This document shows, in pieces, positions 1 through 11,886 of a stretch of 64,000 nucleotides of DNA. Source of the stretch: Nomia melanderi (Eukaryota; Arthropoda; Insecta; Hymenoptera; Halictidae). The translations under genes were made by a program, and so were the position numbers. Numbering within the stretch: the first letter of the stretch is position 1; each line of letters begins with the position of its first letter. The notes under the pieces are model-generated. The model had not been told where the DNA came from. It worked only from the letters and a program-made list of their open reading frames with translations, and did not search any database. The stretch is from positions 1,612,001 through 1,676,000 of the forward strand of contig NW_027475141.1 of NCBI RefSeq assembly GCF_051020985.1. Reading direction: 5' to 3'.

Positions 1-34
1 CCCTGAGTGTCCGGCCCCATGAGACGGTGGTTGT

Positions 35-55
35 CTCGGCCCCTGGTGGTCCGAG
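35..55. other. Conserved 21-nt imperfect palindrome present in most monomers (representative)
   Basis: Bases 35-55 read CTCGG, eleven bases, then CCGAG. The outer five pairs are perfect; after one C/T mismatch two more C/G pairs follow. The same 21 bases sit at the same monomer position almost everywhere in the window. They could form a short hairpin or bind a dimeric protein, but the sequence does not show which, if either. Short dyad symmetries are reported in several centromeric satellites that lack CENP-B boxes, so this is a reasonable but unproven candidate for a functional element. Confidence 0.6.
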
Positions 56-665
56 GTCATTCCCGCTGTACAGATTCATGCGCCAGGGCTTCCTGCAGAC
101 AATGCACTTAGATTTATTGCGCTATCTCTAGTAGCTCCCGAGATATCACCAGATATATGCTGGATTTTTCCCTGTCCCTGACAGTCCCTCATCAAATGTC
201 GGTGGTTTTCTCAGCCCCTGGTGGTCCGAGGTCGCTCCCGCTGCACAGATGCATGCACCAGGGCCTCCTGCAGATAATTCACTTTGGTTTATTGCGCTAT
301 ATCTAATAGCACCCGAGATATCACCAGATATATATTGGATTTTCCCCAGGCCCTGAGTGTCCGGCCCCATGAGACGCAGGTTTTCTCGGCCCCTGGTGGT
401 CCGAGGTCGTTCCCGCTGCACAGATTCATGCGCCAGGGCCTCCTGCAGATAAATCACTTTGGTTTATTGCGCTATCTCTAATAGCACCCGAGATATCACC
501 AGATATATATTGGATTTTCCCCTGACCCTGAGTGTCCGGCCCCATGAGACGGTGGTTTTCTCGGCCCCTGGTGGTCCGAGGTCGTTCCCGCTGCCCAGAT
601 TCATGCGCCAGGGCCTCCGACAGACAATGCACTTTGATTTATTGCGCTATCTGTAGTAGCACCCG

Positions 666-735
666 AGAAAGCACCATATATATGCTGGATTTTTACATGA
701 ATTTTGGTGACGGACACCGAAAATCTGTAATTTTC
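666..735. repeat. Type II monomer cassette (first of about 39 in the window)
   Basis: In this monomer the usual segment from GAGATATCACC through GAGACGGTGG is replaced, at the same length, by a different sequence. It has GAGAAAGCACCATATATATG, then TGGATTTTTACATGA, then GGTGACGGACACCGAAAATC, rejoining the common sequence at TTTTCTCGG. The remaining monomer (GGTGGTCCGATGTCGTTCCT and onwards) is close to ordinary monomers. I treat monomers with this cassette as a second class. Others with the landmark GTGACGG lie near 2,107, 2,457, 27,113, 33,060, 33,946, 34,637, 34,988, 35,511, 36,045, 36,388, 36,912, 37,087, 37,262, 37,612, 38,486, 39,184, 41,112, 41,810, 43,562, 43,912, 44,087, 45,311, 46,887, 48,635, 50,385, 50,908, 51,958, 52,827, 53,710, 54,410, 54,585, 54,760, 56,861, 57,380, 58,605, 61,231, 62,631 and 63,856. 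Two of these have a base change inside GTGACGG. Confidence 0.85.
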
Positions 736-2260
736 TCGGCCCCTGGTGGTCCGATGTCGTTCCTGCTGCACAGATTCACGCGCAGGGGCCTCCTACGGAC
801 AAAGCACTTTGATTTTTTGCGCTATCTGTAATAGCACCCGAGATATCAACAGATGTGTATTGGATTTTCCCCTGACCCTGAGTGTCCGGCCCAATGGGAC
901 TGTGGTTTTCTCGGCCCCTGGTGGTCCGAGGTCGTTCCCGCTGCACAGATTCATGCGCCAGGGCCTCCTACGGACAATGTACTTTGATTTATTGCGCTAT
1001 CTGTAATAGCACCCGAGATATCACCAGATATATATTGGATTTTCCCCTGACCCTGAGTGTCCGGCCCCATGTGTCGATGGTTTTCTCGGTCCCTCGTGGT
1101 CCGAGGTCGAACCCGCTGTACAGATTTATGCGCCAGGGATTCCTGCAGACAATTCACTTTGGTTCATTGCGCTTTCTCTAATAGCACTCGAGATATCACC
1201 AGATATATATTGGATTTTCCGCTGACACTGAGTGTCCGGCCCCATGAGACGGTGGTTTTCTCGGCCCCTGGTGGTCCGAGGTCGTTCCCGCTGCACAGAT
1301 TCATGCGCCAGGGCCTCCTACGGACAATGTACTTTGATTTATTGCGCTATCTGTAATAGCACCCGAGATATCACCAGACATATATTGGATTTTCCCCTGA
1401 CCCTGAGTGTCCGGCCCCATGAGACGGTGGTTGTCTCGGCCCCTGGTGGTCCGAGGTCATTCCCGCTGTACAGATTCATGCGCCAGGGCTTCCTGCAGAC
1501 AATGCACTTAGATTTATTGCGCTATCTCTAGTAGCTCCCGAGATATCACCAGATATATGCTGGATTTTTCCCTGTCCCTGACAGTCCCTCATCAAATGTC
1601 GGTGGTTTTCTCAGCCCCTGGTGGTTCGAGGTCGTTTCCGCTGCACAGATGCATGCACCAGGGCCTCCTGCAGATAATTCACTTTGGTTTATTGCGCTAT
1701 ATCTAATAGCACCCGAGATATCACCAGATATATATTGGATTTTCCCCAGGCCCTGAGTGTCCGGCCCCATGAGACGCAGGTTTTCTCGGCCCCTGGTGGT
1801 CCGAGGTCGTTCCCGCTGCACAGATTCATGCGCCAGGGCCTCCTGCAGATAAATCACTTTGGTTTATTGCGCTATCTCTAATAGCACCCGAGATATCACC
1901 AGATATATATTGGATTTTCCCCTGACCCTGAGTGTCCGGCCCCATGAGACGGTGGTTTTCTCGGCCCCTGGTGGTCCGAGGTCGTTCCCGCTGCCCAGAT
2001 TCATGCGCCAGGGCCTCCGACAGACAATGCACTTTGATTTATTGCGCTATCTGTAGTAGCACCCGAGAAAGCACCATATATATGCTGGATTTTTACATGA
2101 ATTTTGGTGACGGACACCGAAAATCTGTAATTTTCTCGGCCCCTGGTGGTCCGATGTCGTTCCTGCTGCACAGATTCACGCGCAGGGGCCTCCTACGGAC
2201 AAAGCACTTTGATTTTTTGCGCTATCTGTAATAGCACCCGAGATATCAACAGATGTGTAT

Positions 2261-3124
2261 TTGATTTTTCCCTGACCCTGAGTGTCCGGCCCCATGTGAC
2301 GGTGGTTTTCTCGGCCCCTGGTGGTCCGAGGTCGTTACCGCTGCACAGATGCATGCGCCAGGGCCTCCTACAGACAATGCACTTTGATTTATCGCGCTAT
2401 CTTTAATAGCACCCGAAATATCACCAGATATATATTTGATTTTTACACGACATTGCGTGACGGATACCGAAATTCTGTAATTTTCTCGGCCCCTGGTGGT
2501 CCGATGTCGTTCCTGCTGCACAGATTCATGCGCCAGGGCCTCCTACGGACAATGCACTTTGATTTATTGCGCTATCTGTAATAGCACCCGAGATATCACC
2601 AGACATATATTGGATTTTCCCCTGACCCTGAGTGTCCGGCCCCATGAGACGGTGGTTGTCTCGGCCCCTGGTGGTCCGAGGTCATTCCCGCTGCACAGGT
2701 TCATGCGCCAGGGCCTCCTACAGACAATGCACTTTGATTTATTGCGCTATCTGTAATAGCACCCGAGATATCATCAGATAAATATTGGATTTTCCCCTGA
2801 CCGTGAGTGTCCGGCCCCATGAGACTGTGGTTTTCTCGGCCAATGGTGGTCCGAGGTCGTTCCCGCTGCCTAGGTACATGCGGCAGGGCCTCCTACAGAC
2901 AATGCACTTTGGTTTATTGCGCTACCTCTAATAGCACTCGAGATATCACCAGATATATATTGGATTTTCCCCTGACCCTGAGTGTCCGGCCCCATGGGAC
3001 TGTGGTTTTCTCGGCCCCTGGTGGTCCGAGGTCGTTCCCGCTGCACAGATTCATGCGCCCAGGCCTCCTACGGACAATGTACTTTGATTTATTGCGCTAT
3101 CTGTAATAGCACCCGAGATATCAC
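2261..3124. repeat. Divergent monomers next to the left 8-mer HOR
   Basis: About five monomers that resemble HOR members but do not continue its order. They include a type II monomer (near 2,457, with TTACACGACATTGCGTGACG), a G-like monomer (GGTTGTCTCGG at about 2,655), a monomer with the unusual GGCCAATGGTGG (about 2,838, shared with 5,113), and a monomer combining F-type left sequence (ATAGCACTCGAGATATC) with a D-type patch (CATGGGACTG). From about 2,600 to 3,250 this stretch aligns at a constant offset of 57,374 bases with about 59,975-60,620, the sequence just before the right HOR block. Confidence 0.8.
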
Positions 3125-3824
3125 CAGACATATATTGGATTTTCCCCTGACCCTGAGTGTCCGGCCCCATGAGACGGTGGTTGTCTCGGCCCCTGGTGGT
3201 CCGAGGTCATTCCCGCTGCACAGATTCATGCGCCAGGGCCTCCTGCAGATAATTCACTTTGGTTTATTGCACTATCTCTAATAGCACCCGAGATATCACC
3301 AGATATATATTCGATTTTTCCCTGACCCTAAGTGTCCGGCCCCATGAGACGGTGGTTTTCCCGGCCCCTGGTGGTCCGAGGTCGCTCCCGCTGCACAGAT
3401 TCATGCGCCAGGGCCTCCTACGGACAATTTACTTTGATTTATTGCGCTATCTGTAATAGCACCCGAGATATCACCAGACATATATTGGATTTTCCCCTGA
3501 CCCTGAGTGTCCGGCCCCATGAGACGGTGGTTGTCTCGGCCCCTGGTGGTCCGAGGTCATTCCCGCTGCACAGATTCATGCGCCAGGGCCTCCTGCAGAT
3601 AATTCACTTTGGTTTATTGCACTATCTCTAATAGCACCCGAGATATCACCAGATATATATTCGATTTTTCCCTGACCCTGAGTGTCCGGCCCCATGAGAC
3701 GGTGGTTTTCTCGGCCCCTGGTGATCCGAGGTCGCTCCCGCTGCACAGATTCATGCGCCGGGGCCTCCTACAGACAATGCACTTTGATTTATTGCGCTAT
3801 CTGTAATAGCACCCGAGATATCAC
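3125..3824. repeat. 350-bp dimeric repeat, two copies
   Basis: Two monomers alternate. The first is a G-like monomer with CAGACATATATTGG and GGTTGTCTCGG. The second has the markers ATATTCGATTTTTCC and, in the first copy, TTTTCCCGGCC. The pair occupies 3,125-3,474 and again 3,475-3,824. Differences between the copies are few (for example TTTTCCCGG against TTTTCTCGG, and GTGGTCC against GTGATCC). The same dimer pair occurs again at 6,623-7,281 with an offset of 3,498 bases, so the segment was copied as a block. Confidence 0.85.
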
Positions 3825-4680
3825 CAGATATATATTGGATTTTTCCCTGACCCTGAGTGTCCGGCCCCATGAGACGTTGGTTTTCTCGGCCCCTGGTGGT
3901 CCGAGGTCGTTCCCGCTGCACAGATTCATGCGCCAGGGCCCCTGCAGATAATTCACTTTGGTTTATTGCGCTACCTCTAATAGCACTCGAGATATCACCA
4001 GATATATATTGGATTTTCCCCTGACCCTGAGTGTCCGGCCCCCTGAGATTGTGGTTTTTTCGGCCCCTGGTGGTCCGAGGTCGTTCCCGCTGCACAGATT
4101 CATGCGCCAGGGCCTCCTACAGACAATGCACTTTGATTTATTGCGCTATTTGTAATAGCACCCGAGATATCACCAGATATATATTGGATGTTCCGCTGAC
4201 GCTGAGTGTCCGGCCCCATGAGACGGTGGTTTTCTCGGCCCCTGGGGGTCCGAGGTCGTTCCCGCTGCACAGGTTCATGCGCCAGGGCCCCTGCAGATAA
4301 TTCACTTTGGTTTATTGCGCTACCTCTAATAGCACTCGAGATATCACCAGATATATATTGGATTTTCCCCTGACCCTGAGTGTCCGGCCCCATGAGATTG
4401 TGGTTTTTTCGGCCCCTGGTGGTCCGAGGTCGTTCCCGCTGCACAGATTCATGCGCCGGGGCCTCCTACAGACAATGCACTTTGATTTATTGCGCTATTT
4501 GTAATAGCACCCGAGATATCACCAGATATATATTGGATGTTCCGCTGACCCTGAGTGTCCGGCCCCATGAGACGGTGGTTTTCTCGGCCCCTGGTGGTCC
4601 GAGGTCGTTCCCTCTGGCCAGATTCATGCGCCAGGGCCTCCTACAGACAATGCACTTTGATTTATTGCGCTATCTCTAAT
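3825..4680. repeat. 349-bp dimeric repeat with a one-base-short monomer
   Basis: Two alternating monomers. One carries GAGATTGTGGTTTTTTCGG (about 4,045 and 4,394). The other carries TGGATGTTCCGCTGAC (about 4,186 and 4,535). The spacing is 349 rather than 350 because a monomer reads AGGGCCCCTGCAGATAATTC in place of the usual GGGCCTCCTGCAG, one base shorter (about 3,937 and 4,287). The same monomer pair turns up again at about 7,355 and 8,930 inside the next block, so this dimer seeded the 9-mer repeat there or was derived from it. Confidence 0.8.
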
Positions 4681-6622
4681 AGCACCCGAGATATCACCAG
4701 ATATATATTGGATATTTCCCAGACCCTGAGTGTCCGGCCCCATGAGACGGTGGTTTTCTCGGCCCCTCGTGGTCCGAGGTCGTTCCCGCTGGCCAGATTC
4801 ATGCCCCAGGGCCTCCTACAGAAAATGCACTTTGATTTATTGCGGTATCTGTAATAGCACCCGAGATATCACCAGATATATATTGGATTTTTCCCTGACC
4901 CTGAGTGTCCGGCCCCATGAGACGGTGGTTTTCTCGGCCCCTGGTGGTCCGAGGTCATTCCCGCTGCACAGGTTCATGCGCCAGGGCCTCGTATAGACAA
5001 TGCACTTTGATTTATTGCGCTATCTGCAATAGCACCCGAGATATCACCAGATATATATTGGATTTTCCCCTGACCGTCAGAGTCCGGCCCCATGAGATTG
5101 TGGTTTTCTCGGCCAATGGTGGTCCGAGGTCGTTCCCGCTGCCCAGATTCATGCGGCAGGGCCTCCTACAGACAATGCACTTTGATTTATTTCGGTATCT
5201 GTAATAGCACCCGAGATATCATCAGATATATATTGGATTTTTCCCTGACCCTGAATGACCGGCCCCATGAGACGGTGGTTTTCTCGGCCCCTGGTGGTCC
5301 GAGGTCGTTCCCGCTGCACAGATTCATGCGCCAGGGCCCCTGCAGATAATTCACTTTGGTTTATTGCGCTATCTCTAATAGCACCCGAGATATCACCAGA
5401 TATATACTGGATTTTTCCCTGACCCTGAGTGTCCGGCCCCATGTGTCGGTGGTTTTCTCGGACCCTGGTGGTCCGAGGTCGTTCCCGCTGCCCAGATTCA
5501 TGTGCCAGGGCCTCCTACGGACAGTGCACTTTGATTTATTGCGCTATCTGTAATAGCACCCGAGATATCACCAGATATATACTGGATTTTTCCCTGACCC
5601 TGAGTGTCCGGCTCCATGTGTCGGTGGTTTTCTCGGACCCTGGTGGTCCGAGGTCGTTCCCGCTGCCCAGATTCATGCGCCAGGGCCTCCTACGGACAGT
5701 GCACTTTGATTTATTGCGATGTCTCTAATAGCACCCGAGATATCACCAGATATATATTGGATTTTCCCCTGACCCTGAGTGTCCGGCTTCATGAGACTGT
5801 GGTTTTCTCGGCCCCCTGGTGGTCCGAGGTCGTTCCCGCTGCACAGATTCATGCGCCAGGGTCTCCTGCAGATAATTCACTTTGGTTTATTACGCTATCT
5901 AAAATAGCACCCGAGAAATCACCAGATATATATTGGATTTTCCCCTGATCCTGAGTGTCCGGCCCCATGAGACTGTGGTTTTCTCGGCCCCTGGTGGTCC
6001 GAGGTCGTTCCCGCTGCACAGATTCATGCGCCAGGGCCTCCTGCAGATAATTCACTTTGTTTTTTTGTGCTATCTCTAATAGCACCCGAGATATCACCAT
6101 ATATATATTGGGTTTTTCCCTGACCCTGAGTGTCCGGCTCCATGAGACGGTGGTTTTCTCGGCCCCTGGTGGTCCGAGGTCGTTCCCGCTGCACAGATTC
6201 ATGCGCCAGGGCCTCCTGCAGATAATTCACTTTGGTTTATTGCGCTATCTGTAATAGCACCCGAGATATCACCAGATATATATTGGATTTTCCCCTGACC
6301 CTGACTGTCCGGCCCCACGAGACGGTAGTTTTCTCGGCCCCTGGTGGTCCGAGGTCGATCCCGCTGCACAGATTCATGCGCCAGGGCCGCCTGCAGATAA
6401 TTCACTTTGGTTTAGTGCGCTATCTGTAAGGGCACCTGAGATATCACCAGATATATATTGAATTTTTCCCCGACCCTGAGTGTCCGGCCCCATGTATCGG
6501 TGGTTTTCTCGGCCCCTGGTGGTCCGAGGTCGTTCCCGCTGCACAGATTCATGCGCCAGGGCCTCCTACGGACAATTTACTTTGATTTATTGCGCTATCT
6601 GTAATAGCACCCGAGATATCAC
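4681..6622. repeat. Heterogeneous monomers
   Basis: About eleven monomers without a consistent long period. Local features: CTGGCCAGATTC in place of CTGCACAG at about 4,613 and 4,788; a TGTGTCGG pair 175 bp apart at about 5,443 and 5,618, both with CTCGGACCCTGG; monomers with an extra C (GGCCCCCTGGTGG) at about 5,811; and a T-rich variation GTTTTTTTGTGC at about 6,060. The last monomers (from about 6,290) show the first GTCGATCCC variant, which dominates between about 13 and 31 kb, and a TGTATCGG marker at about 6,493 that otherwise belongs to the 13-20 kb region. Confidence 0.75.
5457..5477. other. Perfect-arm variant of the 21-nt palindrome
   Basis: Here the C at the sixth position of the common element is A, giving arms CTCGGACC and GGTCCGAG that are exact reverse complements around a 5-nt loop CTGGT. 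This raises the stem from five outer pairs with a mismatch to eight continuous pairs. The same CTCGGACC variant recurs, for example near 5,632, 8,257, 8,432, 9,834, 10,009, 10,711, 11,412, 12,287, 35,717 and 39,048. Confidence 0.7.
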
Positions 6623-7281
6623 CAGACATATATTGGATTTTCCCTTGACCCTGAGTGTCCGGCCCCATGAGACGGTGGTTGTCTCGGCCCCTGGTGGTCC
6701 GAGGTCATTCCCGCTGCACAGATTCATGCGCCAGGGCCTCCTGCAGATAATTCACTTTGGTTTATTGCACTATCTCTAATAGCACCCGAGATATCACCAG
6801 ATATATATTCGATTTTTCCCTGAGCCTGAGTGTCCGGCCCCATGAGACGGTGGTTTTCCCGGCCCCTGGTGGTCCGAGGTCGCTCCCGCTGCACAGATTC
6901 ATGCGCCAGGGCCTCCTACGGACAATTTACTTTGATTTATTGCGCTATCTGTAATAGCACCCGAGATATCACCAGACATATATTGGATTTTCCCCTGACC
7001 CTGAGTGTCCGGCCCCATGAGACGGTGGTTGTCTCGGCCCCTGGTGGTCCGAGGTCATTCCCGCTGCACAGATTCATGCGCCAGGGCCTCCTGCAGATAA
7101 TTCACTTTGGTTTATTGCACTATCTCTAATAGCACCCGAGATATCACCAGATATATATTCGATTTTTCCCTGACCCTGAGTGTCCGACCCCATGAGACGG
7201 TGGTTTTCTCGGCCCCTGGTGGTCCGAGGTCGCTCCCGCTGCACAGATTCATGCGCCGGGGCCTCCTACAGACAATGCACT
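6623..7281. repeat. Second copy of the 350-bp dimer block
   Basis: Matches 3,125-3,783 at an offset of 3,498 bases, including the ATATTCGATTTTTCC marker, the CAGACATATATTGG marker and the TTTTCCCGGCC variant. Small differences are present (CCCTTGACC and CCTGAGCCTGAG here). Near 7,280 homology jumps: the following sequence (TTGCGCTACCTCTAATAGCA and the GAGATTGTGG monomer) matches 4,304 onwards instead. That places a junction at about 7,280 where roughly 520 bp of the first copy is missing. Confidence 0.8.
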
Positions 7282-10244
7282 TTGGTTTATTGCGCTACCT
7301 CTAATAGCACTCGAGATATCACCAGATATATATTGGATTTTCCCCTGACCCTGAGTGTCCGGCCCCATGAGATTGTGGTTTTTTCGGCCCCTGGTGGTCC
7401 GAGGTCGTTCCCGCTGCACAGATTCATGCGCCGGGGCCTCCTACAGACAATGCACTTTGATTTATTGCGCTATTTGTAATAGCACCCGAGATATCACCAG
7501 ATATATATTGGATGTTCCGCTGACCCTGAGTGTCCGGCCCCATGAGACGGTGGTTTTCTCGGCCCCTGGGGGTCCGAGGTCGTTCCCGCTGGCCAGATTC
7601 ATGCGCCAGGGCGTCCTACAGACAATGCACTTTGATTTATTGCGCTATCTCTAATAGCACCCGAGATATCACCAGATATATATTGGATTTTTCCCTGATC
7701 CTGAGTGTCCGGCCCCATGAGACGTTGGTTTTCTCGGCCCCTGGTGGTCCGAGGTCGTTCCCGCTGCACAGATTCATGCGCCAGGGCCCCTGCAGATAAT
7801 TCACTTTGGTTTATTGCGCTATCTCTAATAGCACCCGAGATATCACCAGATATATATTGGATTTTCCCATGACCCTGAGTGACCGGCCCCATGAGACTGT
7901 GGTTTTCTCGGCCCCTGGTGGTCCGAGGTCGTTCCCGCTGCCCAGATTCATGCGCCAGTGCCCCCTACAGACAATGCACCTTGATTTATTGCGCTATCTG
8001 TAATAGCACCCGAGATATCACCAGATATATATTGGATTTTCCCCTGACCCTGAGTGTCCGGCTCCATGAGACTGTGGTTTTCTCGGCCCCCTGGTGGTCC
8101 GAGGTCGTTCCCGCTTCACAGATGCATGCGACAGGGCCTCCTGCAGATAGTTCACTTTGGTTTATTGCGCTATCTCTAATAGCACCCGAGATATCACCAG
8201 ATATATATTGGATTTTCCCCTGACCCTGAGGGTCCGGCCCCATGTGTCGGTGGTTTTCTCGGACCCTGGTGGTCCGAGGTCGTTCCCGCTGCCCAGATTC
8301 ATGCGCCAGGGCCTCCTACGGACAGTGAACTTTGATTTATTGCGATATCTCTAATAGCACCCGAGATATCCCCAGATATATATTGGATTTTCCCCTGACC
8401 CTGAGTGTCCGGCCCCATGAGTCCGTGGTTTTCTCGGACCCTGGTGGTCCGAGGTCGTTCCCGCTGCACAGATGCATGCGCCAGGGCCTCCTGCAGATAA
8501 TTCACTTTGGTTTATTGCGCTATCTCTAATAGCACCCGAGATATCACCAGATATATATTGGATTTTCCCCTGACCCTGAGTGTCCTGCCCCATGAGACGG
8601 TGGTTTTCTCGGCCCCTGGTGGTCCGAGGTCGTTCCCGCTGCACTGATTCATGCGCCAGGGCCTCCTACAGACAATACACTTTGATTTATTGAGCTATCT
8701 GTAATAGCACCCGAGATATCACCAGATATATATTGGATTTTTCCCTGACCCTGACTGTCCGGCCCCATGAGACGGTGGTTTTCTCGGCCCCTGGTGGACC
8801 GAAGTCGTTCCCGCTGCACAGATGCATGCGCCAGGGCCTCCTGCAGATAATTCACTTTGGTTTATTGCGCTATCTCTAATAGCACCCGAGATATCACCAG
8901 ATATATATTGGATTTTCCCCTGACCCTGAGTGTCCGGCCCCATGAGATTGTGGTTTTTTCGGCCCCTGGTGGTCCGAGGTCGTTCCCGCTGCACAGATTC
9001 ATGCGCCGGGGCCTCCTACAGACAATGCACTTTGATTTATTGCGCTATTTGTAATAGCACCCGAGATATCACCAGATATATATTGGATGTTCCGCTGACC
9101 CTGAGTGTCCGGCCCCATGAGACGGTGGTTTTCTCGGCCCCTGGGGGTCCGAGGTCGTTCCCGCTGGCCAGATTCATGCGCCAGGGCCTCCTACAGACAA
9201 TGCACTTTGATTTATTGCGCTATCTCTAATAGCACCCGAGATATCACCAGATATATATTGGATTTTTCCCTGACCCTGAGTGTCCGGCCCCATGAGACGT
9301 TGGTTTTCTCGGCCCCTGGTGGTCCGAGGTCGTTCCCGCTCCACGGATGCATGCGCCAGGTCCTCCTGCAGATAATTCACTTTGGTTTATTGCGCTATCT
9401 CTAATAGCACCCGAGATATCACCAGATATATATTGGATTTTCCCATGACCCTGAGTGACCGGCCCCATGAGACTGTGGTTTTCTCGGCCCCTGGTGGTCC
9501 GAGGTCGTTCCCGCTGCCCAGATTCATGCGCCAGTGCCTCCTACAGACAATGCACCTTGATTTATTGCGCTATCTGTAATAGCACCCGAGATATCACCAG
9601 ATATATATTGGATTTTCCCCTGACCCTGAGTGTCCGGCTCCATGAGACTGTGGTTTTCTCGGCCCCCTGGTGGTCCGAGGTCGTTCCCGCTTCACAGATG
9701 CATGCGACAGGGCCTCCTGCAGATAGTTCACTTTGGTTTATTGCGCTATCTCTAATAGCACCCGAGATATCACCAGATATATATTGGATTTTCCCCTGAC
9801 CCTGAGGGTCCGGCCCCATGTGTCGGTGGTTTTCTCGGACCCTGGTGGTCCGAGGTCGTTCCCGCTGCCCAGATTCATGCGCCAGGGCCTCCTACGGACA
9901 GTGAACTTTGATTTATTGCGATATCTCTAATAGCACCCGAGATATCCCCAGATATATATTGGATTTTCCCCTGACCCTGAGTGTCCGGCCCCATGAGTCC
10001 GTGGTTTTCTCGGACCCTGGTGGTCCGAGGTCGTTCCCGCTGCACAGATGCATGCGCCAGGGCCTCCTGCAGATAATTCACTTTGGTTTATTGCGCTATC
10101 TCTAATAGCACCCGAGATATCACCAGATATATATTGGATTTTCCCCTGACCCTGAGTGTCCTGCCCCATGAGACGGTGGTTTTCTCGGCCCCTGGTGGTC
10201 CGAGGTCGTTCCCGCTGCACTGATTCATGCGCCAGGGCCTCCTG
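7282..10244. repeat. 9-monomer duplication, period about 1,575-1,576 bp
   Basis: 7,282-8,668 recurs at 8,857-10,244. The offset is 1,575 up to about 7,780 and 1,576 afterwards, because the first copy has the short GGGCCCCTGCAG and the second has GGTCCTCCTGCAG. Markers shared in order are GAGATTGTGG, GGATGTTCCGCTG, GAGACGTTGG, CCCATGACCCTGAGTGACCG, the extra-C monomer GGCCCCCTGG followed by GCTTCACAGATGCATGCGAC, CTGAGGGTCCGG, a monomer with GATATCCCC and GAGTCCGTGG, and TGTCCTGCCCC. Homology ends near 10,244, where ACAGACAATACAC in the first copy is replaced by GCAGATAATTC. Confidence 0.88.
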
Positions 10245-11886
10245 CAGATAATTCACTTTGGTTTATTGCGCTATCTCTAATAGCACCCGAGATATCACCA
10301 GATATATATTGGATTTTCCCATGACCCTGAGTGACCGGCCCCATGAGACTGTGGTTTTCTCGGCCCCTGGTGGTCCGAGGTCGTTCCCGCTGCCCAGATT
10401 CATGCGCCAGTGCCTCCTACAGACAATGCACCTTGATTTATTGCGCTATCTGTAATAGCACCCGAGATATCACCAGATATATATTGGATTTTCCCCTGAC
10501 CCCGAGTGTCCGGCTCCATGAGACTGTGGTTTTCTCGGCCCCCTGGTGGTCCGAGGTCGTTCCCGCTTCACAGATGCATGCGACAGGGCCTCCTGCAGAT
10601 AGTTCACTTTGGTTTATTGCGCTATCTCTAATCGCACCCGAGATATCACCAGATATATATTGGATTTTCCCCTGACCCTGAGGGTCCGGCCCCATGTGTC
10701 GGTGGTTTTCTCGGACCCTGGTGGTCCGAGGTCGTTCCCGCTGCCCAGATTCATGCGCCAGGGCCTCCTGCGGACAGTGAACTTTGATTTATTGCGATAT
10801 CTCTAATAGCACCCGAGATATCACCAGATATATATTGGATTTTCCCCTGACGCTGAGTGTCCGGCCCCATGAGACGGTGGTTTTCTCGGCCCCTGGTGGT
10901 CCGAGGTCGTTCCCGCTGCACTGATTCATGCGCCAGGGCCTCCTGCAGATAATTCACTTTGGTTTATTGCGCTATCTCTAATAGCACCCGAGATATCACC
11001 AGATATATATTGGATTTTCCCATGACCCTGAGTGACCGGCCCCATGAGACTGTGGTTTTCTCGGCCCCTGGTGGTCCGAGGTCGTTCCCGCTGCCCAGAT
11101 TCATGCGCCAGTGCCTCCTACAGACAATGCACCTTGATTTATTGCGCTATCTGTAATAGCACCCGAGATATCACCAGATATATATTGGATTTTCCCCTGA
11201 CCCCGAGTGTCCGGCTCCATGAGACTGTGGTTTTCTCGGCCCCCTGGTGGTCCGAGGTCGTTCCCGCTTCACAGATGCATGCGACAGGGCCTCCTGCAGA
11301 TAGTTCACTTTGGTTTATTGCGCTATCTCTAATCGCACCCGAGATATCACCAGATATATATTGGATTTTCCCCTGACCCTGAGGGTCCGGCCCCATGTGT
11401 CGGTGGTTTTCTCGGACCCTGGTGGTCCGAGGTCGTTCCCGCTGCCCAGATTCATGCGCCAGGGCCTCCTGCGGACAGTGAACTTTGATTTATTGCGATA
11501 TCTCTAATAGCACCCGAGATATCACCAGATATATATTGGATTTTCCCCTGACGCTGAGTGTCCGGCCCCATGAGACGGTGGTTTTCTCGGCCCCTGGTGG
11601 ACCGAAGTCGTTCCCGCTGCACAGATGCATGCGCCAGGGCCTCCTGCAGATAATTCACTTTGGTTTATTGCGCTATCTCTAATAGCACCCGAGATATCAC
11701 CAGATATATATTGGATTTTCCCATGACCCTGAGTGACCGGCCCCATGAGACTGTGGTTTTCTCGGCCCCTGGTGGTCCGAGGTCGTTCCCGCTGCCCAGA
11801 TTCATGCGCCAGTGCCTCCTACAGACAATGCACCTTGATTTATTGCGCTATCTGTAATAGCACCCGAGATATCACCAGATATATAT
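10245..11886. repeat. 4-monomer higher-order repeat, 701-bp period, about 2.3 copies
   Basis: The landmark CCCATGACCCTGAGTGACCG recurs at spacings of 701 bp (units start about 10,258, 10,959 and 11,660). The extra base over 700 comes from one 176-bp monomer with GGCCCCCTGGTGG. The order within a unit is: the GTGACCGG monomer, the extra-C monomer with CCCCGAGTGTCC, the CTGAGGGTCCGG monomer with TGTGTCGG and CTCGGACCC, and a monomer with CTGACGCTGAG. Units 1 and 2 share private changes such as CTCTAATCGCACC. Unit 3 breaks off near 11,886 (TTTTCACCTG). The tetramer evolved from the last five monomers of the preceding 9-mer block, with one monomer removed. Confidence 0.88.

Larger units (their letters stand above)
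1..2260. repeat. Left block of the 8-monomer higher-order repeat (1,400-bp period, about 1.6 copies)
   Basis: Bases 1-860 recur at 1,401-2,260. By reading I find only three substitutions between them, at 226, 235 and 237 against 1,626, 1,635 and 1,637. The eight monomers are distinguishable and I label them by diagnostic bases. A has GACGCAGG. B has CTGCCCAG and CCGACAGAC. C is a type II monomer. D has CCCAATGGGACTG. E has TGTGTCGATGG and TCGAACCCG. F has TTCCGCTGACACTGAG. G has GGTTGTCTCGG and CATTCCCGCTGTACAG. H has CAGTCCCTCATCAAATGTC. Order in the window is G-H-A-B-C-D-E-F, then G-H-A-B-C. Homology to the HOR stops near 2,261, where the D position changes from GTATTGGATTTTCC to GTATTTGATTTTTC and the D marker is lost. 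The low divergence implies recent amplification compared with most of the window. Confidence 0.93.

Noticed and set aside
1621..1640. tRNA-like internal promoter (GGTTCGAGGTC resembles a B box), suggesting a SINE or tRNA origin
   Set aside because: Only the H monomers read GGTTCGA; the common form is GGTCCGA. I see no A box at a suitable distance upstream, no acceptor stem or cloverleaf, and no poly-A or target-site duplication.
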